64,000 bases of DNA, from the NCBI RefSeq assembly GCF_000709345.1, contig NZ_KL448323.1:2208269-2272268 (forward strand), given 5' to 3'. This stretch comes from Polaromonas glacialis. GTDB lineage: Bacteria; Pseudomonadota; Gammaproteobacteria; Burkholderiales; Burkholderiaceae_C. The notes below the pieces were generated by a model. The model was not told the origin of the DNA, ran no database searches, and was given only the letters and a program-made list of their open reading frames with translations. The position numbers and the translations under genes were made by a program. Below are positions 28,684 to 37,945 of the stretch, piece after piece (the stretch's first letter is position 1; each line of letters starts with the position of its first letter).

Positions 28684-30087
28684 TCACGTCTTTTTGAGCA
28701 TGCCGTCAAGCCGGCTGTCCCACCGCGTGTCGGGCAGGACGCTGGCCAACTGCGAGTCGCCCAGCGAAAAGCTGGCACGCAGCACCTGCGCCAGCACCGC
28801 GCGGTAATCGTGATGCGCCGGCAGGTCGCGCGCCTCGTTGAGGTTGCCGCGCGCCAGGCCGGTCCAGTCGCCATGCCACCGCCCGCCGGCCACGCGGTTG
28901 CCGATCAGCCACAGGGCATTGCCAAAGCCGTGGTCGGTGCCGCGCGTTCCGTTCTCGGCACTGGTGCGGCCAAACTCGCTCATCACCACGATGATGTCGC
29001 CGGGTTCCGAGAAATGCTGCCGCAAGCGGGCCATGCCGCGCCCCAGGTTTCCCAGATTGCCCGCCAGCTGCCCGGTGACGGCGCCCTGGTTGGCATGCGT
29101 GTCCCAGCCGCCCGCCGACAAAAAGCCCAGCCGCAGGCGACGGTCGCTGCGCATCAGGGTGCCCAGGTGCTGCGCGTCAAGCTCCAGGCCGACCGGGTCG
29201 GCCGCGCCGTTGCTGGCCGCGAGCATCTGCGCGGACCGGGCCTGCGGATCGACAGGCGCGCCATCACGGTCCGGGTCGCGTCCGGCCATGCGCGGGTCCG
29301 GCGGGACGGCCATGGCTCGGTAGCGCTCAACCGTCATTTTTTCGGCGCTCAGTTCCTGCGCGCTTTGCTGGCGGCTGCCGGCGCCCTGGCGGAACGCTTC
29401 GCTCAGCGCGTCATTGCCGGCATACAGGTCGAGCAATGCCTGGCGCGCCCGGTCGTTGGCCAGCACGCCGGTGCGCTCGGCAGCCTGCCCGCGCGGAATC
29501 AGCCGGATGACCGCCGGTCCGCCCAGGATGGCCGGATTGGCTTCGCCGACACCAAGGGCGGCAGCGCCTGCGCTTGCCGAATCAGGGGACCGGCTGGCGC
29601 CAAGTCCTGCCGCGCGGTTGAGCCAGCCCGGCGCGCTGCGGGTCTGGCCGGTCCGGGCAATCTCCATCTGGTATTGGGCGTCAAAGTGCGACCGGTTGGG
29701 CATGGGCAGCCCTGCAGCGGGCACGAAGCCGAGCACGCCCTGCTGCCACAGCGGCAGCAGGGGGCTGAGCGCGGGATGCAATGCGAACGTGCCATCGAGC
29801 CGGAGGCTGGTCTGCGCGGTGCCGTCGGGCGCGGGAATCGCAATGGTGGGGCGGAGGGCGTAATAGTCAGGATCGGCATAGGGCACGAAAGCCGACAGCC
29901 CGTCATACGCGCCGCGCAGGAACACCACTACCAGCCGGCCGCCGTCCAGCGGCGCTCCGCCGGCAGCGGGCGCGGGCTGCGCCCACACGCGCTGGCCGCT
30001 GGCGAGCGCCAGCGCAGACAGCGCGCCCAGGCCGAGCAGGCGGCGGCGGCGCGGCAGGCCAGGCGTTGAAGTCGTCGAGTTGTCCAT
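28684..30087 (-). CDS. DUF1501-domain protein, Tat-exported
   Basis: A 467-residue protein with an N-terminal Tat-like signal (RRRRLLGLGALSALALASG) and sulfatase-fold DUF1501 features: GGRLVVVFLRGAYDGLSAFV, MPNRSHFDAQYQMEIA, GGWDTHANQGAV, VMSEFGRTSAENGTRGTDHG. Molecular function is not established. It lies 18 bp downstream of the DUF1800 gene; DUF1800 and DUF1501 genes occur together widely, so a joint role outside the cytoplasm is inferred. Confidence 0.87.
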   Translation of the reverse strand: MDNSTTSTPGLPRRRRLLGLGALSALALASGQRVWAQPAPAAGGAPLDGGRLVVVFLRGAYDGLSAFVPYADPDYYALRPTIAIPAPDGTAQTSLRLDGTFALHPALSPLLPLWQQGVLGFVPAAGLPMPNRSHFDAQYQMEIARTGQTRSAPGWLNRAAGLGASRSPDSASAGAAALGVGEANPAILGGPAVIRLIPRGQAAERTGVLANDRARQALLDLYAGNDALSEAFRQGAGSRQQSAQELSAEKMTVERYRAMAVPPDPRMAGRDPDRDGAPVDPQARSAQMLAASNGAADPVGLELDAQHLGTLMRSDRRLRLGFLSAGGWDTHANQGAVTGQLAGNLGNLGRGMARLRQHFSEPGDIIVVMSEFGRTSAENGTRGTDHGFGNALWLIGNRVAGGRWHGDWTGLARGNLNEARDLPAHHDYRAVLAQVLRASFSLGDSQLASVLPDTRWDSRLDGMLKKT

Positions 30088-30105
30088 GGAAGTGGAGGGT
30101 TGAAT

Positions 30106-31563
30106 TTATTTGCGCATGAAATCGGGGCTGGCGAGCATCAGGCCGGTGCGCAGCGGCAGCGCTTCACGGGCCACGCGCGCCAGCGTGGCGGCGCCAAGAT
30201 AGGCCTTCAGGTACACCGGCTCGGGAATGCGCCGGGCCAGGGCCATGGCAAAGTCGGCGCGCCGCGTCAGCGCTTCGGGCGCCAGCCAGGTGGCGGCGTC
30301 GGTCTTGTAGCCGTCGGGCGTCTGCCAGCCGTGCAAGGGCTGGCCGGCCTGGGCCAGAAAACCCAGCGCCTGGGGAATGCCCTGGGGGTCCGTCACGCCG
30401 CCCGCCACTGCGAGGGCCGAGCAGGCAAAGTCCATCGGCGTCTTGAAAAGCCGGTTATCCGCTGACCAGAACTCGGGCGACTGGACCAGCGTGCGCATGA
30501 CGGCGCGAATGTCGCCCTGCGTGGCCATGAAGGTGGCGGCCAGCCGCTCCACCAGCGCGGCCGGCGGCTGGTCGGCGACAAAAAATGTCGCCAGCCGCCC
30601 GGCAATGCGCCGCGCAGTGGCCGGTTGGCGAGCCAGGAAGCGGATGGCGTCCTCGCCCTCCTTCAGGCCCTCGCTATGGTAGGTCTGGCCCATGAAGCGC
30701 TTGCTGCCGGTGTCATGCCGCCGCCCGGCAAAGCGAAAGCCTTCGCCGCCCGGCAGATTGACCGTCCAGCCGGTCAGGATGCGGGCCAGTTCATGCACAT
30801 CGCCCTGCGTGTAGCCTCCGCCGACGCCCAGCGTGTGCAGTTCCATCAGTTCACGCGCATAGTTTTCGTTCAGGCCACGGTTGCTGCTTTGCGACTGGTC
30901 CAGGTAAAACAGCATGGCCGGATGCCTGGCGCTGGCCAGCAGCAGGTCCTCGAAGCGGCCCAGTGCGTTGGCCCGGATGGCATTGACGACGTAATGGCCG
31001 ACAAACGGGCGCACCGTTCCCTTGCTGACGGACACATTCAGGTGGTTGAACCAGAATTCGGTCATGCGGGCCAGCAAGGGATGCTCCAGTGCCGGATCGC
31101 TGCAGGCCATGAGCCGCCAGGCGCTAGCGCTTTGCGCCATGTCGCGGCTGAACAGCGGGCCGCCGGCCATGGCGGCGGCCGGCGAAACCATGGCAGTGTC
31201 CGCCGCAACTGCCTGTGCGCGCAGCACCTTGCGGGCGTCACGTTCGGCCAGAACGTCGCGCGCCAGATCGGCCATCGGCGCATTGAAACGCGCCAGTCCG
31301 GGTGGAATCGCCGGAGCCTGCCCGCTGGCCGCATGAGCCGCCTCGACCTGCTGCAAGGCCCAGGCCATTGGTGCCGCATCGGCCGTCATGGCAAACGAAG
31401 GCGTGGGCGCATAGCCCAGACGCGAGCTGGCGCGCCAGGCGGTCTGTGTCTCGGCGCTGTCATTGCCAATTGGCACGCTGCCGGTTTGCGCGCAGGCCGC
31501 GAAGCCGGCAAGGCTTGTCAGAATCGCGATGCTGCAGCGGATCGCGGTGAAGGCTATGGGCAT
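30106..31563 (-). CDS. DUF1800-domain protein, secreted
   Basis: A 485-residue exported protein: a signal peptide (residues 1-25, IAILTSLAGFAACAQ) then DUF1800, with MTEFWFNHLNVS, NENYARELMELHTLGVGGGY and LARILTGWTV. The ATG at 31563 is preferred because AGGAG lies eight bases before it; the frame runs to 31593. Function unknown. It is the first gene of a two-gene operon with the DUF1501 protein. Confidence 0.87.
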   Translation of the reverse strand: MPIAFTAIRCSIAILTSLAGFAACAQTGSVPIGNDSAETQTAWRASSRLGYAPTPSFAMTADAAPMAWALQQVEAAHAASGQAPAIPPGLARFNAPMADLARDVLAERDARKVLRAQAVAADTAMVSPAAAMAGGPLFSRDMAQSASAWRLMACSDPALEHPLLARMTEFWFNHLNVSVSKGTVRPFVGHYVVNAIRANALGRFEDLLLASARHPAMLFYLDQSQSSNRGLNENYARELMELHTLGVGGGYTQGDVHELARILTGWTVNLPGGEGFRFAGRRHDTGSKRFMGQTYHSEGLKEGEDAIRFLARQPATARRIAGRLATFFVADQPPAALVERLAATFMATQGDIRAVMRTLVQSPEFWSADNRLFKTPMDFACSALAVAGGVTDPQGIPQALGFLAQAGQPLHGWQTPDGYKTDAATWLAPEALTRRADFAMALARRIPEPVYLKAYLGAATLARVAREALPLRTGLMLASPDFMRK

Positions 31564-31682
31564 GGAAATCTCCTGCAGCCACTTGTAACGCATTGCCGGA
31601 GCCTGGAATTGAATCTTTCCAGGCTTTACTCAGGTTTACCACCATGCATGTCCGCCGCATCCCGCGCAGGGCGGGAAAACGC

Positions 31683-32678
31683 CTACAGCGTCAGGATGGT
31701 GCAGCCGGTGGTCTTGCGCGCTTCCAGCGCGCGGTGCGCCTGGGCCACTTCGGCCAGGGCAAAGCGCTGGTCGATGCGAATCTTCACTTGGCCGCTGATG
31801 ACCATCCCGAACAGGTCATCGGCCATTTCCTGCGTGCTTTCTCGCGTGGTGATGTGGCTGAACAGCGTCTGGCGCGTCACATACAGCGAGCCCTTGGGGC
31901 CGAGGATGCCTGGAGAAAACGGCGCGACCGGACCGGAGGCATTGCCAAAGCTCGCCATCAGGCCGAAGGGCCGCAGGCAGTCGAGCGAACGGTCGAAAGT
32001 GTCCTTGCCGACCGAGTCATAGACCACCTTCACGCCCTGGCCGCCAGTGATGTCCTTGACGCGGGCGACGAAGTCTTCGGTGTTGTAGTTGATGACGAAG
32101 GCCGCGCCATGTTCCTTCGCCAGCGCGCATTTCTCGCTTGACCCTGCCGTGCCGATCAGCCGCAGGCCCATGGCTTTGGCCCACTGGCAGGCAATCAGGC
32201 CGACACCGCCGGCAGCCGCGTGAAACAGCACAAAATCGCCCTCTTTCAGCCCGCCTTGGGGCTGGGTGCGGCGCAGCAGGTATTGCGCGGTCAGGCCCTT
32301 GAGCATCATGGCCGCGCCGGTCTCGAAGGAAATCGCGTCGGGCAGCTTGCAGATGCATTTGGCCGGCATGACGCGCACTTCGCAGTAACTGCCCGGCGGC
32401 TGGCTGGCATAGGCGGCGCGGTCGCCGCTCTGCAAATGCGTGACGCCCTCACCCACGGCTTCGACGATACCCGACGCTTCCATGCCGAGCTGCAGCGGCA
32501 TCGGCAGCTGGTACAGGCCGCTGCGCTGGTACACGTCGATGAAATTCAGGCCGATGGCCTTGTGGCGGATGCGGATCTCGCCGGGGCCGGGCTCGCCCAC
32601 CTGGACCTCCACCAGCTTGAGTTCTTCGGGGCCGCCGTGCTGGTCGATGCGTACGGCTTGGGAGGTCATGACGGTCAT
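31683..32678 (-). CDS. NADPH:quinone oxidoreductase (zeta-crystallin type)
   Basis: MDR-superfamily oxidoreductase of 331 residues, close to QorA: GGPEELKLVEVQVGEPG, IGLNFIDVYQRSGLY, GMEASGIVEAVGEGV and the NADPH-binding LFHAAAGGVGLIACQWAK. No zinc-binding cysteine cluster, as expected for quinone reductases. AAGGA precedes the ATG at 32678; a second ATG is at 32669. Divergent from the EamA gene. Confidence 0.9.
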   Translation of the reverse strand: MTVMTSQAVRIDQHGGPEELKLVEVQVGEPGPGEIRIRHKAIGLNFIDVYQRSGLYQLPMPLQLGMEASGIVEAVGEGVTHLQSGDRAAYASQPPGSYCEVRVMPAKCICKLPDAISFETGAAMMLKGLTAQYLLRRTQPQGGLKEGDFVLFHAAAGGVGLIACQWAKAMGLRLIGTAGSSEKCALAKEHGAAFVINYNTEDFVARVKDITGGQGVKVVYDSVGKDTFDRSLDCLRPFGLMASFGNASGPVAPFSPGILGPKGSLYVTRQTLFSHITTRESTQEMADDLFGMVISGQVKIRIDQRFALAEVAQAHRALEARKTTGCTILTL

Positions 32679-32789
32679 CAGGTATTTCCTTGGGGGGTTG
32701 TCGGTGAATCAGCGGCAAGCGCCGGGCCGCCATGGTGCCATGAATCGGCGCAAGCCGCTGCCGACAGGCGGCTTGGTAAAGTCACGCCC

Positions 32790-33689
32790 ATGAATCAACG
32801 CCTCACCCCCGCCACCGCCCTGCTGCTGACGCTGCCGCCCCTGCTGTGGGCCGGCAATGCGGTGGTGGGCCGCGTGGTCCATGAGCTGATTCCGCCGATG
32901 ACGCTGAACTTCCTGCGCTGGGTGCTGGCCTTTGCCATCCTGCTGCCGCTGGCCTGGCGGGTGCTGCGCCCGGGAAGCAGCATGTGGGCGCACTGGAAGC
33001 GCCTGTCGATGCTCGGCCTGCTGGGCATCGGCTGCTACAACGCGCTGCAGTACCTGGCGCTGCAGACCTCGACGCCGCTCAATGTGACGCTGGTGGCGTC
33101 GAGCATCCCGGTGTGGATGCTGGGGGTGGGCGCTGTCTGCTTCGGCAGGCCGGTGTCGCGCCGGCAGGTCGCCGGGGCGCTGCTGTCCGTGGCCGGCGTG
33201 CTGGTGGTGCTGTCGCGCGGCCAGTGGTCGCTGCTGCTGCAAGTGCGGCTGGTGCCGGGCGACATGTATGTGCTGCTGGCCACGCTGGCCTGGGCGTTTT
33301 ACAGCTGGCTGCTGTCGCAACCCAAGGAGCCGCTTGAGCTTCGCGGCGACTGGGCCGCCTTTTTGATCGCACAGATTTTCTTTGGCCTGGGCTGGTCGGG
33401 TTTGTTTGCGGCAGGTGAATGGGCGCTGGTGGATACACGGATTCAGTGGGGCTGGCCGCTGGTGGCGGCACTGCTGTACATCGCCCTGGGGCCGGCGGTC
33501 ATCGCCTACCGTTGCTGGGGGCTGGGCATGCAGCGGGTCGGCCCGGCCATTGCCGGCTTTTTCACCAACCTCACGCCGCTGTTCGCCGCGCTGCTGTCGG
33601 CGGCCTTTCTGGGGGAGTTGCCGCACCTCTACCATGGGCTGGCCTTCGTGTTGATCGTCGGCGGGATCGTGGTGTCGGCGCGGCGCTGA
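32790..33689 (+). CDS. EamA/DMT-family transporter
   Basis: Inner-membrane permease of 299 residues with about ten hydrophobic segments and two EamA repeats. Motifs such as PPLLWAGNAVVGRVVHELIPP and GVLVVLSRGQWS are typical. The exported metabolite is unknown. ATG 32790 is the family start; the open frame upstream to 32220 overlaps the oxidoreductase gene and is not coding. Convergent with the phosphoethanolamine transferase, 25 bp apart. Confidence 0.87.
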   Translation: MNQRLTPATALLLTLPPLLWAGNAVVGRVVHELIPPMTLNFLRWVLAFAILLPLAWRVLRPGSSMWAHWKRLSMLGLLGIGCYNALQYLALQTSTPLNVTLVASSIPVWMLGVGAVCFGRPVSRRQVAGALLSVAGVLVVLSRGQWSLLLQVRLVPGDMYVLLATLAWAFYSWLLSQPKEPLELRGDWAAFLIAQIFFGLGWSGLFAAGEWALVDTRIQWGWPLVAALLYIALGPAVIAYRCWGLGMQRVGPAIAGFFTNLTPLFAALLSAAFLGELPHLYHGLAFVLIVGGIVVSARR

Positions 33690-33714
33690 ACCAGGGGCCG
33701 CTTGCCGTCGGCCT

Positions 33715-35655
33715 TCAGCGCAGAGCCCTCGGGTCCGGGGCCTGCACCACTTCCGCGCCCGTTTGCGGCCCTTTGCCGGGAAATGAATCCAAGGGACAGC
33801 CGGCCACCATGATGCGCCGGCTGACCTCCTCGAACGACACCGGCGCTTTCTGGCAGGCCTGCGCCAGGCTCATGCGCCCGGAGCGAACGGCCGCATAAAT
33901 TTTGGTGTCGTCGTCGGTTTTGTCGATCAGTTCCCGCCCCGGGACTAAAGGTAACTCAAGGGCAAAGTCATTGGCATTGACAAAGGTCGTGCCCTCGGCG
34001 GTGTCGCGCACCATGATGGGCGGCAACACCGTTTTCTCGCCGATGACGGGCGTGACGACGACGGCATTCTTGGCCGCGTCCTGCAGCTTGATGCCCAGCA
34101 AATCCATCAGCGTCGCTGGAAGCTGCGCCAGCGTCGCGGTTTCCTTCTGGCGGGCGAATTGCCGGTATTTTTCGTACAGGCCGGCATTTTCCTTGCGGGC
34201 GGCGTCATTGAAATAGACCAGGAACGGAACGCGCGCCATTTCATGCCGGAAGCGCGCCGAGTCATGCCCTATTCCCGGGTAAACGGCGTCTCCGTGGTCG
34301 GAAAAATACACCAGCACGAGCGGCCGGGCCACTTGCGCCACATGCGCGATGGCCTGGTCCAGGCTGTAATCGACGTAGTGGATGGCCGCGTCGTAATGCT
34401 CGATGAACTCGGCCGTCACGTTGGCTTCGCCCTTGATCTGCGCGGGCTTGAGCTGGCTGAACAGCCCGTCCACCGGCGTTCTGAAGCGCTCCGGAATATT
34501 GCCGTGATAAGGGCCGTGGCCGGCATAGGAATGCAGGAAGGTCGCGGTCCGGGTGCTGGGGCGCGTGATTTCCATCGCATCGAGCTGCTGGCCGAAAAAT
34601 TCATGGTCCCATACTTTTTCCACCAGGACTACCTCGGTGGCGCTGGCATTGGGCTTTTGCCTGAAAAGCTTCCAGGCATTCTTGAACACCACCGACGACG
34701 CCTGGTCCCAGGAGCCGCCCATGCCCTGGTTGCTGATGAGCGAGGACGCCACGCCGGCTTTGCTCAGCACGTCCACGATGGAAACGCGTTTTCTCTGCGT
34801 GATGGGCACAAAGCGTTCGCCGTCATCCACCCCCAGCGACAGCGCTTCGAGCAAGGAGCGGCTGGTGTGCGCATGGGTCGCGAACACATGGTCGAAGACG
34901 ATGAGGTTGGCATCCATGCGGGCGCGCTCGCTCAGCCGGGGCGTGGTGGGCCGGGGATAGCCGTAAAGGCCCATGTTCATGGCCGAGGTGGACTCGCCGA
35001 TGTAGACCAGCAGGTCGGGCTGGTTGCGCGCCACGCTCACTTCGGGCGCGCTCTGTTCGAAATTGCGCGCCGTCGTCAGGAATTTCTCTGAATTGTCAAA
35101 GTAGACCGCCAGGGCTTTTGAACTGGTTTGCTGAAAAGCGAGCCCGACAAGCACGACCGCCATGCACAGCCCGATGAGCGGAGCGTAGCGACGGGTCAAT
35201 TCCTTTCGGGCCAGCAGCCGCTGGAGCAGATAAAAGCTGAACAGTGAAAAGGCCGCGTAAGCCACCAGCTTTTTCAGGCTGAGATCGGGGTAGATGGTTT
35301 CCCTCAGGGTCTGAAACCAGAACCTGGCCTCCTCCAGGTTGAAGTTTTTGGTTTCGGCGAATGAATCAACCCCGAGCGATTCCAGGTAAAGAGACACCGG
35401 CAAATGAAAGGCCAGCCAGGCAATACCCAGCAAGAAGGCGGCAGCGGCCCAAATCCAGCGGCGTTTTTTCAGCAACAGCAAACCGGCATAGACGGCGCCG
35501 ATGAAAAACAGGTATTCGCCGCTGCGGTCCCGAAGGACAAACAGCAGGTATTCGCCTGGGGCCGGCAAGGACTGCGCAACAGCTGCGCTGGTTGCGGCGC
35601 CCGAAAAAAACAGGAGGGCTGCTGCCGCGATGTTAAAAAATAAACTCTTTGCCAT
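33715..35655 (-). CDS. Phosphoethanolamine transferase (sulfatase superfamily)
   Basis: Inner-membrane enzyme of 646 residues that transfers phosphoethanolamine, most like CptA/EptC-type lipopolysaccharide-core transferases. Residues 1-170 hold about five membrane segments; the periplasmic sulfatase fold begins near 210 with LLVYIGESTSAMNMGLYGY and PTTPRLSER. Metal and nucleophile region: HAHTSRSLLEAL; C-terminal metal motif: VLVYFSDHGDAVYPG. The acceptor (lipid A, core sugar or another) is not determined. Shift in membrane charge and peptide resistance would be the expected effect. Confidence 0.87.
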   Translation of the reverse strand: MAKSLFFNIAAAALLFFSGAATSAAVAQSLPAPGEYLLFVLRDRSGEYLFFIGAVYAGLLLLKKRRWIWAAAAFLLGIAWLAFHLPVSLYLESLGVDSFAETKNFNLEEARFWFQTLRETIYPDLSLKKLVAYAAFSLFSFYLLQRLLARKELTRRYAPLIGLCMAVVLVGLAFQQTSSKALAVYFDNSEKFLTTARNFEQSAPEVSVARNQPDLLVYIGESTSAMNMGLYGYPRPTTPRLSERARMDANLIVFDHVFATHAHTSRSLLEALSLGVDDGERFVPITQRKRVSIVDVLSKAGVASSLISNQGMGGSWDQASSVVFKNAWKLFRQKPNASATEVVLVEKVWDHEFFGQQLDAMEITRPSTRTATFLHSYAGHGPYHGNIPERFRTPVDGLFSQLKPAQIKGEANVTAEFIEHYDAAIHYVDYSLDQAIAHVAQVARPLVLVYFSDHGDAVYPGIGHDSARFRHEMARVPFLVYFNDAARKENAGLYEKYRQFARQKETATLAQLPATLMDLLGIKLQDAAKNAVVVTPVIGEKTVLPPIMVRDTAEGTTFVNANDFALELPLVPGRELIDKTDDDTKIYAAVRSGRMSLAQACQKAPVSFEEVSRRIMVAGCPLDSFPGKGPQTGAEVVQAPDPRALR

Positions 35656-35904
35656 GCACCGTATTCATGATTCATGCGGCCAAAAATTTACTGGCGTCAA
35701 GGCGTCCGCAGGGGTGCCAGTCCCGGTGCGCAGGCAATGACCAGGCGTCAGACACGCCGCCTTTCCAGCAAACCGCAAGCCCTGAGTATGTACACAGGCG
35801 TCCACCGGCACAAAGTGCACCAGTTTCCCGCATGGCCGTCAGCCGGTAGCCCGACAAGCCTAAGGAAGCGCCTACAACAGCCTTGAGGCTGGCTTGTTTG
35901 CAGG

Positions 35905-36699
35905 TCAGAACGTTCCCGGATACGCCCCGCCGTCGGCCAGCACGTTCTGGCCGGTCATGTAGGCGGCATGCACGCTGCACAAAAAAGCGCAGATGGCGCC
36001 GAACTCCTCTGGCGTTCCGTAGCGTCCGGCGGGAATTTGCGCCTGTTGCGCGCGTCGGATGTCCTCGACCGACTTGCCTGATTTTTCAGACGCCGCGCGC
36101 ACCGTGGTGGCGATGCGGTCGGTGTCGAACTTGCCGGGCAGCAGGTTGTTCAGGGTCACGCCGCGTGCCGCCAGCCCGGTGCGCGCCACGCCGGCGACAA
36201 AGCCGGTCAGCCCGCTGCGCGCGCCGTTGGACAGGCCCAGGATGTCGATCGGTGCTTTCACCGAACTCGACGTGATGTTGACGATGCGGCCAAAGCCGCG
36301 CGCGGCCATGCCATCGACCGTGGCCTTGATGAGTTCAATCGGCGTGAGCATGTTGGCGTCGACCGCCCTGATCCAGGCGCCCCGGTCCCAGTCGCGGAAA
36401 TCGCCAGTCGGCGGGCCGCCCGCGTTGGTGACGACGATGTCGAATTCCCGGCGCACCGCGAACACGGCGGCCCGGCCTTCGGCGGTGGTGATGTCTGCGG
36501 CAACAAATTGCACGTTTGCGCTTGCTGGACGGGCGTTGTCAGCTATCAATTTATTCGCCGCTGCTTCAAGCGCCTCGGCGCCGCGCGCGACGATCAGCAC
36601 ATGCACGCCTTCGCGCACCAGCGCCTGCGCGCAGCCAAAACCCAGGCCCTTGCTGGCGCCGCAGACCAGCGCATGTTTACCGGAAATACCTAGATCCAT
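35905..36699 (-). CDS. Short-chain dehydrogenase/reductase
   Basis: NAD(P)-dependent SDR of 264 residues: cofactor motif GASKGLGFGCA, NAG motif VVTNAGGPPTGDF, active-site Ser in NITSSSVKAP. The usual YxxxK is replaced by LSNGARSGL, so the catalytic tyrosine and lysine seem to be missing, as in the atypical-SDR subgroup once named BacC-like/FabG-like in proteobacteria; activity is uncertain. Residues 48-62 (IADNARPASANV) are encoded by a short palindromic repeat. The frame is open to 37494 but ATG 36699 is the real start. The 249 bp upstream of 35905 to 35655 hold no gene. Confidence 0.85.
   Translation of the reverse strand: MDLGISGKHALVCGASKGLGFGCAQALVREGVHVLIVARGAEALEAAANKLIADNARPASANVQFVAADITTAEGRAAVFAVRREFDIVVTNAGGPPTGDFRDWDRGAWIRAVDANMLTPIELIKATVDGMAARGFGRIVNITSSSVKAPIDILGLSNGARSGLTGFVAGVARTGLAARGVTLNNLLPGKFDTDRIATTVRAASEKSGKSVEDIRRAQQAQIPAGRYGTPEEFGAICAFLCSVHAAYMTGQNVLADGGAYPGTF
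36515..36555. repeat. Short palindromic repeat inside the SDR gene
   Basis: TTTGCGCTTGCTGGACGGGC, then GTTGTCAGCTATCAATTTATT. Matches the GCGCAAGCAGCTATT pattern with small changes; the frame stays open. Confidence 0.5.
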
Positions 36700-36776
36700 T
36701 GCGATTCTTTCTTGTGTTGATGGGGGAAAAACACCCATGATACGAAGTCTGGCCCACCGGCGTTCACCAGGAAAAG

Positions 36777-37808
36777 CTAGCGCGCCGCCCGTGTGAACAC
36801 AAAAATTCCGGCGATCACCAGCACCGTGCCGGCCGCCACCCAGGCGGTGAACGGCTCGCCCAAAATCACCACGCCCATCAGGATGGTCGACAGCGGGCCG
36901 ATCATGCCGGTCTGCGCGGCCAGGCTGGCGCCGATGCGTTCGATCGCCATCATCACCATCAGCACCGGCACGGCGGTACACAGCGTGGCGTTGAGCACCG
37001 ACAGCCAGATCACCTCGGGCGCCACCACGGCCGCGCTCAAGGGGCGCAATAGGGCGAACTGCAGCAGGCAGCACAGGCAGGCGACCGTGGTGGCAAGGCC
37101 GACCAGCCGGATCGAGCCCAGGCGCCTGACCATCTCGCCGCTGTAGACCAAGTAGAGCGCATAGCTGATCGCGCTGCCGAACACCAGCAGCGCGCCCCAG
37201 GCGGCTTCGCTGCCCTGCAGCGTGATCTCGTGGCCAAACACCAGCGCCACGCCGGCGTAGCTGATCGCCATGCCGATGAGATGCGCCGGTGCGATGCGCC
37301 GCTGGTACAGCACCAGGCCCAGCAGCAGCACCAGCGTCGGGTTGAGGTAAAGGATCAGCCGCTCCAGCGAGGCGCTGATATAAGCCAGTCCGGCAAAGTC
37401 CAAAAAGCTCGCCAGGTAGTAGCCGGTCACGCCCAGCCAGACGATGCCCAGCCAGTCCTTGCGCGACAGCGGCGGCTTGCCCCGGCTGGCCCACCAGGCC
37501 ATGAGCGCGAAGATCGGCAGCGCGAACAGCATGCGGTACATGATCAAGGTGACCGCATCGACGCCATGGCGGTAAGCGAGCTTGACGATGATCGCCTTGC
37601 CGCTGAAGGCAATCGCGCCAAAACTTGCCAGCAGCAGTCCGGTCGCTATGCTTTTAGGAGCTGCTTGTGCAGTTTCCACTTGCGCTGGAGGCTTATTTGA
37701 TTCAGAAATATGGTTCAAGATGTGTGTTGCTCGCCACGGCCGGGTCGCCGCGAAATCGTGCGTGTCGCATGGCCTCAAGTTTGGCACGGGCGGGGCGGCA
37801 GGCGGCAT
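36777..37808 (-). CDS. EamA/DMT-family transporter
   Basis: Membrane permease with ten hydrophobic segments: TGLLLASFGAIAFSGKAIIV, YISASLERLILYLNPTLVLL and PLSTILMGVVILGEPFTAWV are characteristic of EamA exporters. The first 50 residues from the ATG at 37808 are not typical, partly repeat-derived, and carry no ribosome site. A later start near residue 30-45 (TTG or GTG) is quite possible, giving about 295 residues. Unlike the EamA gene at 32790, it is not closely similar to it. Substrate unknown. Confidence 0.78.
   Translation of the reverse strand: MPPAAPPVPNLRPCDTHDFAATRPWRATHILNHISESNKPPAQVETAQAAPKSIATGLLLASFGAIAFSGKAIIVKLAYRHGVDAVTLIMYRMLFALPIFALMAWWASRGKPPLSRKDWLGIVWLGVTGYYLASFLDFAGLAYISASLERLILYLNPTLVLLLGLVLYQRRIAPAHLIGMAISYAGVALVFGHEITLQGSEAAWGALLVFGSAISYALYLVYSGEMVRRLGSIRLVGLATTVACLCCLLQFALLRPLSAAVVAPEVIWLSVLNATLCTAVPVLMVMMAIERIGASLAAQTGMIGPLSTILMGVVILGEPFTAWVAAGTVLVIAGIFVFTRAAR
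37642..37705. repeat. Short-repeat-like sequence at the 5' end of the EamA gene
   Basis: GCTATGCTTTTAGGAGCTGC, TTGTGCAG, spacer, ACTTGCGCTGGAGGC. A degenerate family member covering codons just before the first membrane segment. Confidence 0.4.
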
Positions 37809-37887
37809 CTAGCAATTGGGCGGCACTCCCCTTGATTGGAGAAGGCTGGCTTTTGCCCGGCGGCCTGCCGTTGCAAATCAGCAGCGC

Positions 37888-37925
37888 CCACGAAAAACGG
37901 CACCCGAAGGTGCCGTTTTTCGTGG
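37888..37925 (-). terminator. Terminator of tctBA
   Basis: Perfect 17-bp stem CCACGAAAAACGGCACC with its complement around a CGAA loop; internal T5 tract. It lies 21 bases beyond the TctA stop. Confidence 0.88.
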
Positions 37926-37945
37926 CGGCCGTCAGGGCGCCGGTG

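Noticed and set aside
35905-37494. 529-codon extension of the SDR into the EamA region
   Set aside because: The first 265 codons are another frame of the EamA gene; the SDR clearly begins at MDLGISGKHALVCGAS (36699).
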